Origin: Heyndrickxia acidicola
GTDB taxonomy: Bacteria > Bacillota > Bacilli > Bacillales > Bacillaceae_C
NCBI RefSeq assembly: GCF_001636425.1
Contig: NZ_KV440953.1
Location: 4,150,001 to 4,214,000, forward strand
Direction of reading: 5' to 3'
DNA length: 64,000 nt
Both the position numbers and the translations under genes were made by a program. Positions 7,429 through 14,368 of the stretch are shown one piece after another (within the stretch, counting starts at the first letter, position 1; the number at the start of each line of letters is the position of its first letter). The notes under the pieces are model-generated. The model searched no databases, was not told where the DNA came from, and saw nothing but the letters and a program-made list of their open reading frames with translations.

Positions 7429-7552
7429 AGCAAAACCTCCGATACTAACTATACTAATTTGCCTGTCCATGGAGACTGCCGTCTCACTGGACTGGTGACA
7501 TCTTCCAAAGGGAAGCCTTTCCACAAGCATACCACAAATGCCTATGAGAAGG

Positions 7553-7622
7553 GTAGGGGTCAGACCCCTTCTGTGCTTTAACGTATAAAAGGGGTCAGAC
7601 CCCTTCTGTGCTTTAATGTGTT
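7553..7622. repeat. Two copies of the GGGGTCWGACCCC palindromic repeat
   Basis: GGGGTCAGACCCC occurs at 7556-7568 and 7591-7603, each followed by TTCTGTGCTTTAA. The two copies sit in the gap upstream of the nitroreductase gene. Further copies are described at their own positions. Confidence 0.9.
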
Positions 7623-7744
7623 AAAGCCTGTTTTTTTCTCTGTTGTCTTCTTTGGAGAACCAATCTTGAAGGAACAGCCAGAATGGCATAATACTTTGTG
7701 CGGTTTTCTTAGGATCGGGAGGTACTCCTTTTAGCTCGTACCAA

Positions 7745-7773
7745 TTTACAGAGCAAGCGATTTTTGGTATACT
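7745..7773 (+). promoter_or_regulatory. Sigma-A promoter of the tRNA-Ser gene
   Basis: TTTACA at 7745-7750 and TATACT at 7768-7773 are spaced by 17 bases, and the tRNA begins 20 bases downstream. Confidence 0.8.
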
Positions 7774-7793
7774 TTTAGAGTGCTATTTTATCC

Positions 7794-7884
7794 GGAGGAG
7801 TACCCAAGAGGCTGAAGGGGGCGCACTCGAAATGCGTTAGGGCGGGCAACCGTCGCGTGGGTTCAAATCCCACCTTCTCCGCCA
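7794..7884 (+). tRNA. tRNA-Ser (anticodon CGA)
   Basis: This 91-base class II tRNA has the acceptor stem GGAGGAG/CTTCTCC, discriminator G and an encoded CCA end at 7882-7884. The anticodon loop CTCGAAA contains CGA, which reads UCG serine codons. A long variable arm (GGGCGGGCAACCGTC) is present as expected for tRNA-Ser, and the T-loop GTTCAAATC is normal. Confidence 0.97.
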
Positions 7885-7905
7885 TATTACATAACAACAA
7901 CGAAT

Positions 7906-7945
7906 GAGGCTTCCTTTTGTACATGTGCAGAAGAAAGCCTTTTTT
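7906..7945 (+). terminator. Terminator of the tRNA-Ser gene
   Basis: AGGCTT pairs with AAGCCT across a long loop, followed by TTTTT. Confidence 0.65.
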
Positions 7946-8067
7946 GTTGATTTTCCCTTGTGAGCTAAGTGAGACTTGTGCATCTAACCGTTTATTCAGA
8001 TCAACTTACTAGTAAATGATTCGCATACCCATTACAATGAGTGTATGTATGACAGGAGGAGAACACA

Positions 8068-9216
8068 GTGAATCTTTTATCCATTCAGACACTTGATGAA
8101 CGGTTAGGTGCAATCCGAAAGCTTTCCCTTCCTTTTCAGGAACGTGCAGCCGACAATGATAAAACTGGCCGGTTTCCTTTTGAAAATATAGAGGAACTGA
8201 AAAATAGTAAATATACCGCCTTAACAGTCCCAAAGGAATTTGGAGGCGGCGGAATTTCCTTATATGAGCTTGTACGTCTGCAGGAAGCTATTGCGGTAGG
8301 TGACGGCGCTACCTCGCTTTCCATTGGATGGCATATGGGGATGATGATGAATCTTTCTGAAGAAAGGCCATGGGAGCCTTCTTTATTAAAAGAAGTGTTT
8401 GATTATGCCGTAAATGGTGCTGTTTTTAACACATACGCAACAGAAGCTCAAACCGGGAGCCCTACACGCGGAGGAAAGCCGACAACACTTGCGAAGAGGG
8501 CAGGAGACGGGTGGAGCATTACAGGGAGTAAAACGTTTTCCACGATGGCACCTATGGTCGATTTTTTTGTCGTGACAGCAACGATAGAGGAGACAAATGA
8601 AATTGGAAGCTTTTTGGTTCCGCGCCATGCTGAAGGGGTTAAGATGGAGGAAACCTGGGACAGCATTGCCATGAGATCGACGGGAAGCCATGATATCATT
8701 CTTGAACAAGTAAAAGTTCCCGCTCATCACCTGGCCCAAACATCAGGGAACCGCAAAAGCTCAGCCCCTGGCTATCTGTTGCATATTCCTGCCTGCTATT
8801 TGGGGATTGCAGAGGCCGCGAAACGGGAAGCCATTTCCTTTGCAAAGAATTACACGCCGAACAGTCTTTCTCATCCGATTGCAGAGCTGCCCGCTATCCA
8901 GCAAAAAATCGGTGAGATGGAATTGAAGCTGATGCAGGCACGCTTATTTCTTTACTCTGTAGCAAAGCAGTGGGATGAAGCACAGGGAGAGGAACGAAAT
9001 CAGCTTGTGCCAGAGCTGAGTGCTGCCAAAATGACGGTCACGAATTTGGGCATTGAAGCGGTAGATTTGGCAATGAGAATCGTCGGTGCCAGAAGTCTTT
9101 CTGAGAAAAGCCCGCTTCAGCGCCTGTACAGGGACATTCGTGCTGGCCTGCATAATCCGCCGATGGACGACATCACGCTGCTCCAGCTGGCAAAGCGTGA
9201 AATAAACAAGCTGTAG
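8068..9216 (+). CDS. Acyl-CoA dehydrogenase family protein (YdbM-like)
   Basis: The 382-residue flavoprotein starts with GTG behind AGGAGGAG. It has the helical N-terminal domain (1-125), the central beta domain with T-Y-A-T-E-A-Q-T-G-S near 132, the I-T-G-S-K-T-F-S-T near 157 and W-D-S-I-A-M-R-S-T-G-S-H-D near 205, and the C-terminal helical bundle ending in R-D-I-R-A-G-L-H-N-P-P. The overall pattern resembles B. subtilis YdbM. The general acid/base glutamate of fatty-acyl-CoA dehydrogenases is not evident in the C-terminal region, so the enzyme may be a related flavin oxidoreductase, for example of the DszC/SfnB type. It is monocistronic. Confidence 0.82.
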   Translation: MNLLSIQTLDERLGAIRKLSLPFQERAADNDKTGRFPFENIEELKNSKYTALTVPKEFGGGGISLYELVRLQEAIAVGDGATSLSIGWHMGMMMNLSEERPWEPSLLKEVFDYAVNGAVFNTYATEAQTGSPTRGGKPTTLAKRAGDGWSITGSKTFSTMAPMVDFFVVTATIEETNEIGSFLVPRHAEGVKMEETWDSIAMRSTGSHDIILEQVKVPAHHLAQTSGNRKSSAPGYLLHIPACYLGIAEAAKREAISFAKNYTPNSLSHPIAELPAIQQKIGEMELKLMQARLFLYSVAKQWDEAQGEERNQLVPELSAAKMTVTNLGIEAVDLAMRIVGARSLSEKSPLQRLYRDIRAGLHNPPMDDITLLQLAKREINKL

Positions 9217-9222
9217 CAAATG

Positions 9223-9274
9223 AGGGTCAGACCCCTTCAACACGTTAGTGTGTTGAAGGGGTCTGACCCTTTTT
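9223..9274 (+). terminator. Terminator made from two inverted GGGGTCWGACCCC repeats
   Basis: Two copies of the dispersed palindrome face each other and form a stem of about 20 bp (AGGGTCAGACCCCTTCAACA and its complement) closed by a short loop and followed by five T. It lies 6 bases behind the acyl-CoA dehydrogenase stop codon and should work as a strong terminator. Confidence 0.85.
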
Positions 9275-9403
9275 GTGCGTTAAAGTGTAAAAGTGCCGCC
9301 AGTTCAATAAGGGGAAACTGCTTTTGTTTTGAAATTGAGAGGTGGTATTGTCGGTTATCCGATTAAAAAAGCTGCCTGGAAATAAGGGGATTTATCGCAT
9401 TAA

Positions 9404-9446
9404 AGCGCGAAAGGGGTCAGACCCCTTTCGTGCACTAAAGCGATAA
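9404..9446. repeat. GGGGTCWGACCCC palindromic repeat
   Basis: One copy at 9413-9425, flanked by TTAAAGCGCGAAA and TTTCGTGCACTAAAGCG, so the flanks extend the palindrome. Confidence 0.9.
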
Positions 9447-9552
9447 ATCAATAGTTTTTTTGCTTATTTTTTTGAAAAATGGTCAAGAGCCCATTCGGAA
9501 TTGCTAAATGAACATAGTCTATAAGCAGATAGCACAATGGGAGGTGTTCTAA

Positions 9553-9642
9553 ATGGATGGTGCAGGATATGGTAGCGGTTTTGCGTTGCTTGTTGTGCTG
9601 TTTATTTTGCTCATAATTGTTGGAGCAGCATATGTATATTAA
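9553..9642 (+). CDS. YjcZ-family small sporulation-type protein (29 aa)
   Basis: The 29-residue peptide begins with a glycine/tyrosine-rich stretch (MDGAGYGSG) and ends in one hydrophobic helix ([15 protein letters not shown]). This is the signature of the YjcZ/YtzL-type tiny membrane proteins found in spores of Bacillus. GGGAGGTG lies just upstream. The next gene, 42 bases downstream, is a paralogue, so they probably share a transcript. The function of the family is unknown. Confidence 0.82.
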   Translation: MDGAGYGSGFALLVVLFILLIIVGAAYVY

Positions 9643-9684
9643 TCCTTAACTTAAACAATAAAACGTTAAAAGGAGTTGGCATAT

Positions 9685-9828
9685 ATGTACGGATTCGGCG
9701 GATATGGCTATGGCGGAGGCTGCGGCGGCGGATATGGCTACGGCGGGGGCTACGGATTAGGCGCGGGCTTTGCTTTAATTGTAGTTTTATTTATTTTGTT
9801 AATTATTGTTGGGTCTGCTTGGTTATAA
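9685..9828 (+). CDS. YjcZ-family small protein, glycine/tyrosine-rich (47 aa)
   Basis: The N-terminal half is almost entirely G and Y (repeats of G-Y-G-Y-G-G with one cysteine), and the C-terminal half is the same hydrophobic helix as in its upstream neighbour ([19 protein letters not shown]). AAGGAG precedes the ATG. Together the two genes form a tandem pair of the YjcZ family, usually expressed late in sporulation. A terminator follows right after the stop codon. Confidence 0.85.
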   Translation: MYGFGGYGYGGGCGGGYGYGGGYGLGAGFALIVVLFILLIIVGSAWL

Positions 9829-9835
9829 TAAAAAA

Positions 9836-9869
9836 GAAGAGTCCATTCTTCACAAGAGTGGACTCTTTC
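9836..9869 (+). terminator. Terminator of the YjcZ pair
   Basis: AGAGTCCA...GTGGACTCT stem followed by TTTCC, directly after the second yjcZ gene. Confidence 0.75.
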
Positions 9870-10057
9870 CATGTATGCTGTTTCTCTTTCCAGGTGAGCG
9901 CCATTTCCAGGCAGGGCCCCGCCTGAAAAAGAAATGAAATGTAGTAAACAGATGGTAAAAAGAAACATGTTATACCAATATTGCTCATATAATAGTATAT
10001 CTTTATGTTTTTAATTAAGCTATACTTAAAGGAGTAATCAGAAGGGAGTCTTTAGAC

Positions 10058-10243
10058 ATGGCGTATTTTAAAGGCCAGAAAGAACCTGTTCCTGAAGTAG
10101 AAACGTCCGTTTGGTCCTGTACAAGCGACAGCTGCCAAGGCTGGATGAGAGAAGAATTTTCATTCGGAGAAAATCCAGAATGTCCATTATGTCATTCTGA
10201 AATGGAGAAAGAAGTAAGGGTTTTGCCAGTTATTACTAAATAA
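10058..10243 (+). CDS. ydjO: YdjO-family cold-inducible protein
   Basis: The 61-residue protein has two cysteine pairs, C-T-S-D-S-C near residues 20-25 and C-P-L-C near 42-45, arranged as a small zinc-ribbon. It also has the V-x-x-W-x-C and C-x-G-W-M-R-E-x-F segments typical of YdjO, a Bacillus protein induced after cold shock. GAAGGGAG lies upstream of the ATG and a terminator follows. It is a single gene. Zinc binding is inferred from the cysteines; the exact role is unknown. Confidence 0.82.
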   Translation: MAYFKGQKEPVPEVETSVWSCTSDSCQGWMREEFSFGENPECPLCHSEMEKEVRVLPVITK

Positions 10244-10265
10244 AAAAGTTACATAGAGCTAGACC

Positions 10266-10294
10266 TCAGCTTCCGGACCGGGAGCTTTTTTATT
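10266..10294 (+). terminator. Terminator of ydjO
   Basis: AGCTTCCGG/CCGGGAGCT stem followed by six T. Confidence 0.8.
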
Positions 10295-10299
10295 TTGGA

Positions 10300-10457
10300 A
10301 AGGCTCTTTTCGTAAACTTTGTTGCTATTTAAAATGGGAGTAAAACCCAGGTACAGTATTAAAACTTTTAATAGCCTACGAATAGATGCCACGAAGACAG
10401 ACTACATACGGAATAATCCTCTATACGTAAAGCAACCATTTGCGCGAAAACAGCCTT
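10300..10457. mobile_element. MITE-like element with imperfect terminal inverted repeats
   Basis: A 158-bp non-coding element begins AAGGCTCTTTTCG and ends CGAAAACAGCCTT. The outer 26 bases of both ends are inverted copies with 18-19 matches (AAGGCT, one mismatch, TTTTCG, then a variable part and GTTGC). The inner part has no reading frame. A near-identical left end occurs alone at 1681-1709, which shows that the sequence is dispersed. No clear target duplication could be seen. This fits a small non-autonomous element or a transcribed structured repeat. Confidence 0.6.
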
Positions 10458-10495
10458 AGGAAATTCTAAAAAGCTAATCCTGTGGATATTATTCT

Positions 10496-10643
10496 TGACT
10501 AGCTGCTGATGGAAGGATACAGGGAAATCCTTCCTCCGCCATCGGCACTGGGTAATAAGCTCAGCGCTGTAGAAGGTTAAATAGATAACCTTCGAGCAAC
10601 TGTCTTATGCTTTTCGCCGTTAAGCAGGCGCCTTGCTTTTTTC
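10496..10643 (+). ncRNA. Candidate structured RNA with terminator, unnamed
   Basis: The segment between the MITE-like element and the DUF6254 gene contains a series of strong helices on the plus strand: GGAAGGAT/ATCCTTCC inside GATGG/CCATC, then GAAGGTTA/TAACCTTC, and finally AAGCAGG..CC.TGCTT followed by six T, which is a terminator (about 10621-10643). There is no credible reading frame. The pattern of nested hairpins plus terminator suggests a free-standing small RNA of about 140 bases; a riboswitch is less likely because no plus-strand gene follows. I do not recognise a named family. Confidence 0.45.
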
Positions 10644-10665
10644 TTGTGCCTATATTTGTTCTAAT

Positions 10666-10692
10666 GAAAAAACCAGCATGAATGCTGGCTTT
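10666..10692 (-). terminator. Terminator of the DUF6254 gene
   Basis: Perfect stem CCAGCAT/ATGCTGG with an A-run on the left, that is, a T-run on the minus strand. Confidence 0.8.
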
Positions 10693-10711
10693 TCCCACTT
10701 TATTTAAACGT

Positions 10712-10846
10712 TTATTTTTTCTTTTTATTCGATACAGATCCTACATCCTCCGCAAACTCCTCCAAGGAAGTGACCTTGCCGTGTGGATTTTGCGATTGTT
10801 TTCGGACTTTCCACTGCCGTTCTTGTTCATGTTTGGATTTTGTCAT
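10712..10846 (-). CDS. DUF6254-type small basic protein (44 aa)
   Basis: The gene lies in the gap before the DUF3905 gene. The 44-residue, highly charged peptide starts M-T-K-S-K-H-E-Q-E-R-Q-W and has R-K-Q-S-Q-N-P-H-G-K-V-x-S-L-E-E-F-A-E, the motif of DUF6254 proteins found across Bacillus. A GAGGGGGAAG ribosome binding site is well placed before the ATG at 10846. It ends with a lysine run and a terminator. It is 13 bases downstream of the DUF3905 gene on the same strand, so the two may be co-transcribed. Function unknown. Confidence 0.7.
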   Translation of the reverse strand: MTKSKHEQERQWKVRKQSQNPHGKVTSLEEFAEDVGSVSNKKKK

Positions 10847-10859
10847 TGCCCTTCCCCCT

Positions 10860-11060
10860 CTACTTACCGTCAACGAAGCGCGAGAATCTTTCCATTTCAG
10901 GATCCTTTCGCAAGGACGTCACATGAAATGGATGGGAGAATTTACTCCCAACATACATCCCTAAGTTATTAATACCCGTCGGACTTGAGATGACTCCTTC
11001 ATATTCCCCATCAAAATGAGGATCTGCTTTTCCCGCGTGTACTTGGTTTTCCTCGCTCAT
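10860..11060 (-). CDS. DUF3905 family protein
   Basis: I place the start at ATG 11060, which has GAGGG at proper distance; an earlier in-frame ATG overlaps that site. The 66-residue protein contains the strongly conserved P-H-F-D-G-E-Y-E-G-V-I-S-S-P-T-G and G-M-Y-V-G-S-K-F-S-H-P-F-H segments that define DUF3905, a small Bacillus family without known function. It is the first gene of a likely two-gene unit with the DUF6254 gene. It diverges from yitL. Confidence 0.75.
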   Translation of the reverse strand: MSEENQVHAGKADPHFDGEYEGVISSPTGINNLGMYVGSKFSHPFHVTSLRKDPEMERFSRFVDGK

Positions 11061-11244
11061 CCTCATCCCTCTTTCATGAAAAAATAATGGTATTTCTTCA
11101 TTACCAATATTGTTTTCACATACCTGTCTCTTTATTCTCCATTTTAGGTTATGATAAAAGTAAAACTTGGCACTCAATCAATGTTATAATAATTTTTTAT
11201 ATGGAAACGATGAAAACGATTATAAAGGAAAGAAGGATATACAT

Positions 11245-12102
11245 ATGGATAATTTGCAAGCAGGGACAGTTGTAACCCTCGATGTGGATCGTGACGTAGA
11301 GTTTGGCTACTTCCTGACAAATGGTGAAGAAGACGTACTGCTCCATCATAATGAAATGACAGAAGGGTTCGATCCTGATCAGCCGGTCACGGTGTTTCTT
11401 TTTCAAGATCACCAGGGAAGGCTTGCGGCAACTATGACCATTCCTTTTATTGTAATGGGCAAATATGAGTGGGCTGAGGTCGTTGAGGTAAGGGATGACC
11501 TAGGTGTGTTCGTAAACATCGGAATCAGTAAAGATATCCTTGTGTCAAAAGATGATCTTCCTGCAATCTACTCTTTATGGCCTGAAGTGGGCGACCGTTT
11601 ATTCGTTACGTTGAAAACGGACAGGCGCGGACGTTTGTTTGGAAAGCTGGCGGTAGAGGATATTATCCGCGGAGTAGCAGCAAAAGCAACACGCAAGGAC
11701 TTTAATAAAAATGTAACCGGATGGGCCTACCGGCTTTTAAAAGTAGGGACCTTTATTTTAACCATTGAAAATTACATTGGCTTCATCCACGAGTCCCAGC
11801 GCAAAGAGGAACCAAGGCTTGGCCAAAAGGTTGAAGGGCGCATTGTGGATGTGAAAGAGGACGGGTCGGTCAATGTTTCTTTGCTTGGACGCAAACAAGA
11901 AACGATGGGGGAGGATGCTGATGAAATCCTTGCCTACATGGACAGCCGCGGCGGAAAAATGCCTTTTTGGGATAAAAGTACCCCTGAGGACATTCTGGAT
12001 CGCTTTGATATGAGCAAAGCTTCTTTTAAAAGGGCTCTTGGCAAGCTGATGAAGGAAGGCGTCGTATACCAGGAAGAGGGCTGGACATACCGAAAAGAAT
12101 AG
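11245..12102 (+). CDS. yitL: S1-domain RNA-binding protein YitL/CvfB
   Basis: I choose the ATG at 11245 behind AGAAGGA; an upstream in-frame ATG would add an unlikely N-terminus. The 285-residue protein has three S1-like OB-folds (about 1-65, 70-135 and 145-215) and a C-terminal winged-helix part (220-285; F-D-M-S-K-A-S-F-K-R-A-L-G-K-L-M-K-E-G). This is the architecture of CvfB (conserved virulence factor B of Staphylococcus) and B. subtilis YitL, which bind RNA and affect gene expression after transcription. It is monocistronic with a clear terminator. Confidence 0.9.
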   Translation: MDNLQAGTVVTLDVDRDVEFGYFLTNGEEDVLLHHNEMTEGFDPDQPVTVFLFQDHQGRLAATMTIPFIVMGKYEWAEVVEVRDDLGVFVNIGISKDILVSKDDLPAIYSLWPEVGDRLFVTLKTDRRGRLFGKLAVEDIIRGVAAKATRKDFNKNVTGWAYRLLKVGTFILTIENYIGFIHESQRKEEPRLGQKVEGRIVDVKEDGSVNVSLLGRKQETMGEDADEILAYMDSRGGKMPFWDKSTPEDILDRFDMSKASFKRALGKLMKEGVVYQEEGWTYRKE

Positions 12103-12110
12103 CACAGGGT

Positions 12111-12151
12111 AAAGCGCAGACACGGACAGCGGGCCATATCTGCGCTTTTTT
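12111..12151 (+). terminator. Terminator of yitL
   Basis: AAAGCGCAGA/TCTGCGCTTT stem followed by T. Confidence 0.85.
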
Positions 12152-12160
12152 CAAGGTTGG

Positions 12161-12595
12161 TTAAAAGCTGATCATAGCTCCGCGCTCATCAAAAACGGAA
12201 TCAGGATTCCAGGCGAGCTCCCAGCAGTTATTTTCAGGGTCGGTAAAATAAGACGTTCTCCCGCCCCAGAAGGCATCGCTTGGTTCACGAAGGATGGTAC
12301 CTCCAGCCTCCCGTACAAGCTCAATGGCATGGTCTACATCTTCTTTTTTGTCGACATTAATGGCGAGGGTAATACCGCTAAAGCCGGATTTTGCCGCTTC
12401 CTCCACTGGAATCCCTGCATCCTTCGCCAGCTCTTCAATCGGAAATAAGCTAAGCAGTACTCCGGCAGTTTTGAATACTGCATATTGGTCTGAACTGATT
12501 TCCGTTTCCTCCCAGACCAGCCGCTGATAAAAAGACCGGAGTGCCGGCAAATTTTTTGCCCCGATGGTAATTAAGCTTATTCTTTGTGGAATCAT
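12161..12595 (-). CDS. VOC family protein (glyoxalase/dioxygenase fold)
   Basis: The start at 12595 follows AAAGGAG; the longer frame upstream has none. The 144-residue protein consists of two beta-alpha-beta-beta-beta modules: first I-S-L-I-T-I-G-A-K-N-L-P-A-L-R-S-F-Y (5-22), later G-I-T-L-A-I-N-V and the end F-T-D-P-E-N-N-C-W-E-L-A-W-N-P. The second metal ligand glutamate (W-E-L) is kept, but the first histidine position is occupied by threonine/isoleucine, so it may bind metal poorly or act as a binding protein. Substrate unknown. It is convergent with yitL. Confidence 0.8.
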   Translation of the reverse strand: MIPQRISLITIGAKNLPALRSFYQRLVWEETEISSDQYAVFKTAGVLLSLFPIEELAKDAGIPVEEAAKSGFSGITLAINVDKKEDVDHAIELVREAGGTILREPSDAFWGGRTSYFTDPENNCWELAWNPDSVFDERGAMISF

Positions 12596-12904
12596 AGCTT
12601 TCTCCTTTCGATCGTGTGAGTTCCTAGTGCAATTAAACCATGCTTGTCCTTTTTTTAAAATGATTATTTCAGAAAATTTCATTTTTTACAGTGGGACAAA
12701 AAATTTTTAGTAGGCTCTGTCTAGCTGGAGCGCCTAATAGCGAAATTCTGCGTCTCCTCCCTAAGATAAAGTTGTGTTTTAAACGAAAACTGCAAAATCC
12801 TTACGCTTTTCTTAATAGGGGGATAATGTCCAAAAATCTGGACTTTTTTAGAATGGAAAGCTACAATAAAAGGTGCATATAAAAGGATGATACGGTGAAA
12901 AATT

Positions 12905-13096
12905 ATGCAAAATAAGATAAAAGAAATGCGAAAAAAAATGGGTATTACCCAGGAAAGACTGGCTGCCCAGTGCGGGGTTGTCAGGCAGACGATTAACTGC
13001 ATTGAAAATGATAAGTATGACCCTACGCTGGCCCTTGCTTTTAAAATGGCGGATATCCTAAATGTAAAGGTGGATGAATTGTTTATTTATGAGTAA
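12905..13096 (+). CDS. XRE-family transcriptional regulator (63 aa)
   Basis: The whole 63-residue protein is a Cro/CI-type helix-turn-helix: M-G-I-T-Q-E-R-L-A-A (helix 2) and V-V-R-Q-T-I-N-C-I-E-N (recognition helix), followed by D-P-T-L-A-L-A-F-K-M-A and a short end. Such mini-regulators often control the gene or operon they are in. Its last codons overlap the peptide deformylase start by 8 bases, so the two are translationally coupled. A weak GGATGATACGG lies upstream of ATG 12905. The small size is normal for this subgroup. Confidence 0.87.
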   Translation: MQNKIKEMRKKMGITQERLAAQCGVVRQTINCIENDKYDPTLALAFKMADILNVKVDELFIYE

Positions 13097-13667
13097 GTTT
13101 ACTGCAGATTATATTTTAAAAATGAATGATATTGTAAGAGAAGGCGACCCGATTTTGAGAACTGTCACAAAAGAGGTTGAGCTGCCTTTATCGAAGGAAG
13201 ACAAAGAAACGCTTTTGTGCATGCTGCAATTTTTGAAAAACAGCCAGGATCCAGTTTTATCAAAGAAATACCACTTGCGCGGCGGAGTGGGGCTTTCTGC
13301 GAACCAAATTGGGCTTGATAAGCGTATGTTTGCGGTTTATGTAAAGGATGAGGAAGGCAATGCGCATGAATATATGCTGGTAAACCCTAAAATTATCAGC
13401 CATTCTGTTACAAAAAGCTATCTGGCTGACGGGGAAGGCTGCCTTTCAGTGGACCGTCCTGTGCCCGGATTTGTACCACGCTCAGAACGCATCAAGGTAC
13501 GGGCCTACGATTTGGACGGAAAAGAAGTGGTTCTTCGCCTGAAGGGTCTCATGTCCATCGTCTTCCAGCACGAAATTGATCACTTAAATGGAATCATGTT
13601 CTACGATCACATCAACAAAGAAAATCCTTTTAAATTGCCGGAGGATGCTTCCATAAAAAGCCTCTAA
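13089..13667 (+). CDS. def: Peptide deformylase (YkrB-like)
   Basis: The enzyme removes the formyl group from the N-terminal methionine of new proteins. All three motifs are present: G-V-G-L-S-A-N-Q near residue 63 (usually G-x-G-L-A-A-x-Q, so alanine is replaced by serine), E-G-C-L-S near 116, with the metal cysteine, and Q-H-E-I-D-H near 160, with the two histidines and catalytic glutamate. The insert N-S-Q-D-P-V-L-S-K-K-Y-H-L-R-G fits the longer Gram-positive type. Start 13089 (MSKF) gives 192 residues; 13074 is possible but overlaps the ribosome binding site AAAGGTGG. It is coupled to the upstream XRE regulator, an unusual partner for def. Confidence 0.92.
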   Translation: MSKFTADYILKMNDIVREGDPILRTVTKEVELPLSKEDKETLLCMLQFLKNSQDPVLSKKYHLRGGVGLSANQIGLDKRMFAVYVKDEEGNAHEYMLVNPKIISHSVTKSYLADGEGCLSVDRPVPGFVPRSERIKVRAYDLDGKEVVLRLKGLMSIVFQHEIDHLNGIMFYDHINKENPFKLPEDASIKSL

Positions 13668-13673
13668 AAGCGA

Positions 13674-13710
13674 CTGGCCCTAATCCGTTGTCAAGCGGAT
13701 CAGGGCCTTT
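13674..13710 (+). terminator. Terminator of def
   Basis: TGGCCCTAATCCG/CGGATCAGGGCC stem followed by TTTTG. Confidence 0.8.
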
Positions 13711-13813
13711 TGTGCTTTAAAGGGTTAAAATTCTATGGTAGGATGATAATTGGAAATCATCAATAACAGTGTAAATGTTTAGAGCTCAAATTCATATTTA
13801 AGGGGGATTTCAG

Positions 13814-14197
13814 ATGTTTAAAAGCCTTCATCATATTGCGATTATTTGTTCGGATTACCAAAGGTCAAAGCATTTTTACGTTGACCTGCTTGGCTTCAAG
13901 GTCATAAGGGAAGTGTATCGGGAGGAACGGGATTCCTTTAAGCTTGACCTTTCTTTGAATGGCCAATATATGATTGAGCTTTTTTCATTCCCATCTCCGC
14001 CAAAGCGGGTAGGCTATCCGGAAGCTGCTGGTCTGCGCCATCTCGCATTTGAAGTGGAATCCATCGAAGAAACCATCCAAGAACTGAATAAAAAGGGGAT
14101 TGAGACAGAAGAGGTGCGAATGGATCCTTTTACACAAAAGGCCTTCACCTTTTTTAAAGATCCCGATGGACTGCCGCTTGAGCTGTATCAATCGTAG
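13814..14197 (+). CDS. VOC family protein, GloA2/YaeR-like
   Basis: The 127-residue single-domain VOC protein has the metal ligands in place: H of L-H-H-I-A-I near residue 6, E of M-I-E-L-F near 55, H of L-R-H-L-A-F near 75 and E of P-L-E-L-Y near 124. The sequence D-P-D-G-L-P-L-E-L-Y at the end is typical of the YaeR/SMU1112-type glyoxalase-like group. An active metal site is expected, but the substrate is not known. AAGGGGG lies before the ATG. It is a single gene, with a GGGGTCWGACCCC repeat downstream. Confidence 0.85.
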   Translation: MFKSLHHIAIICSDYQRSKHFYVDLLGFKVIREVYREERDSFKLDLSLNGQYMIELFSFPSPPKRVGYPEAAGLRHLAFEVESIEETIQELNKKGIETEEVRMDPFTQKAFTFFKDPDGLPLELYQS

Positions 14198-14236
14198 GGG
14201 ATAGGCATGGAAGGGAATGCTTTAATGCGGTGAATC

Positions 14237-14275
14237 AAAGAAGGGGTCTGACCCCTTCTTTGCTTTAAAGTACTA
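14237..14275. repeat. GGGGTCWGACCCC palindromic repeat
   Basis: One copy at 14243-14255 with arms CAAAGAA/TTCTTTG, giving a palindrome of about 27 bp between the VOC gene and the fructokinase gene. Confidence 0.9.
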
Positions 14276-14368
14276 AATCAAATCTTCTATTTTATCCTTC
14301 CCTGACTTAAGGGGTTCATGTAAAATGAGAGTGAATATAACTGAAGACTTGATTAAGGCGGTGTACAT

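Noticed and set aside
12716-12740. Dispersed repeat fragment TGTCTAGCTGGAGCGCC
   Set aside because: Only one occurrence was noticed in the window, so repeat status cannot be supported from this sequence.
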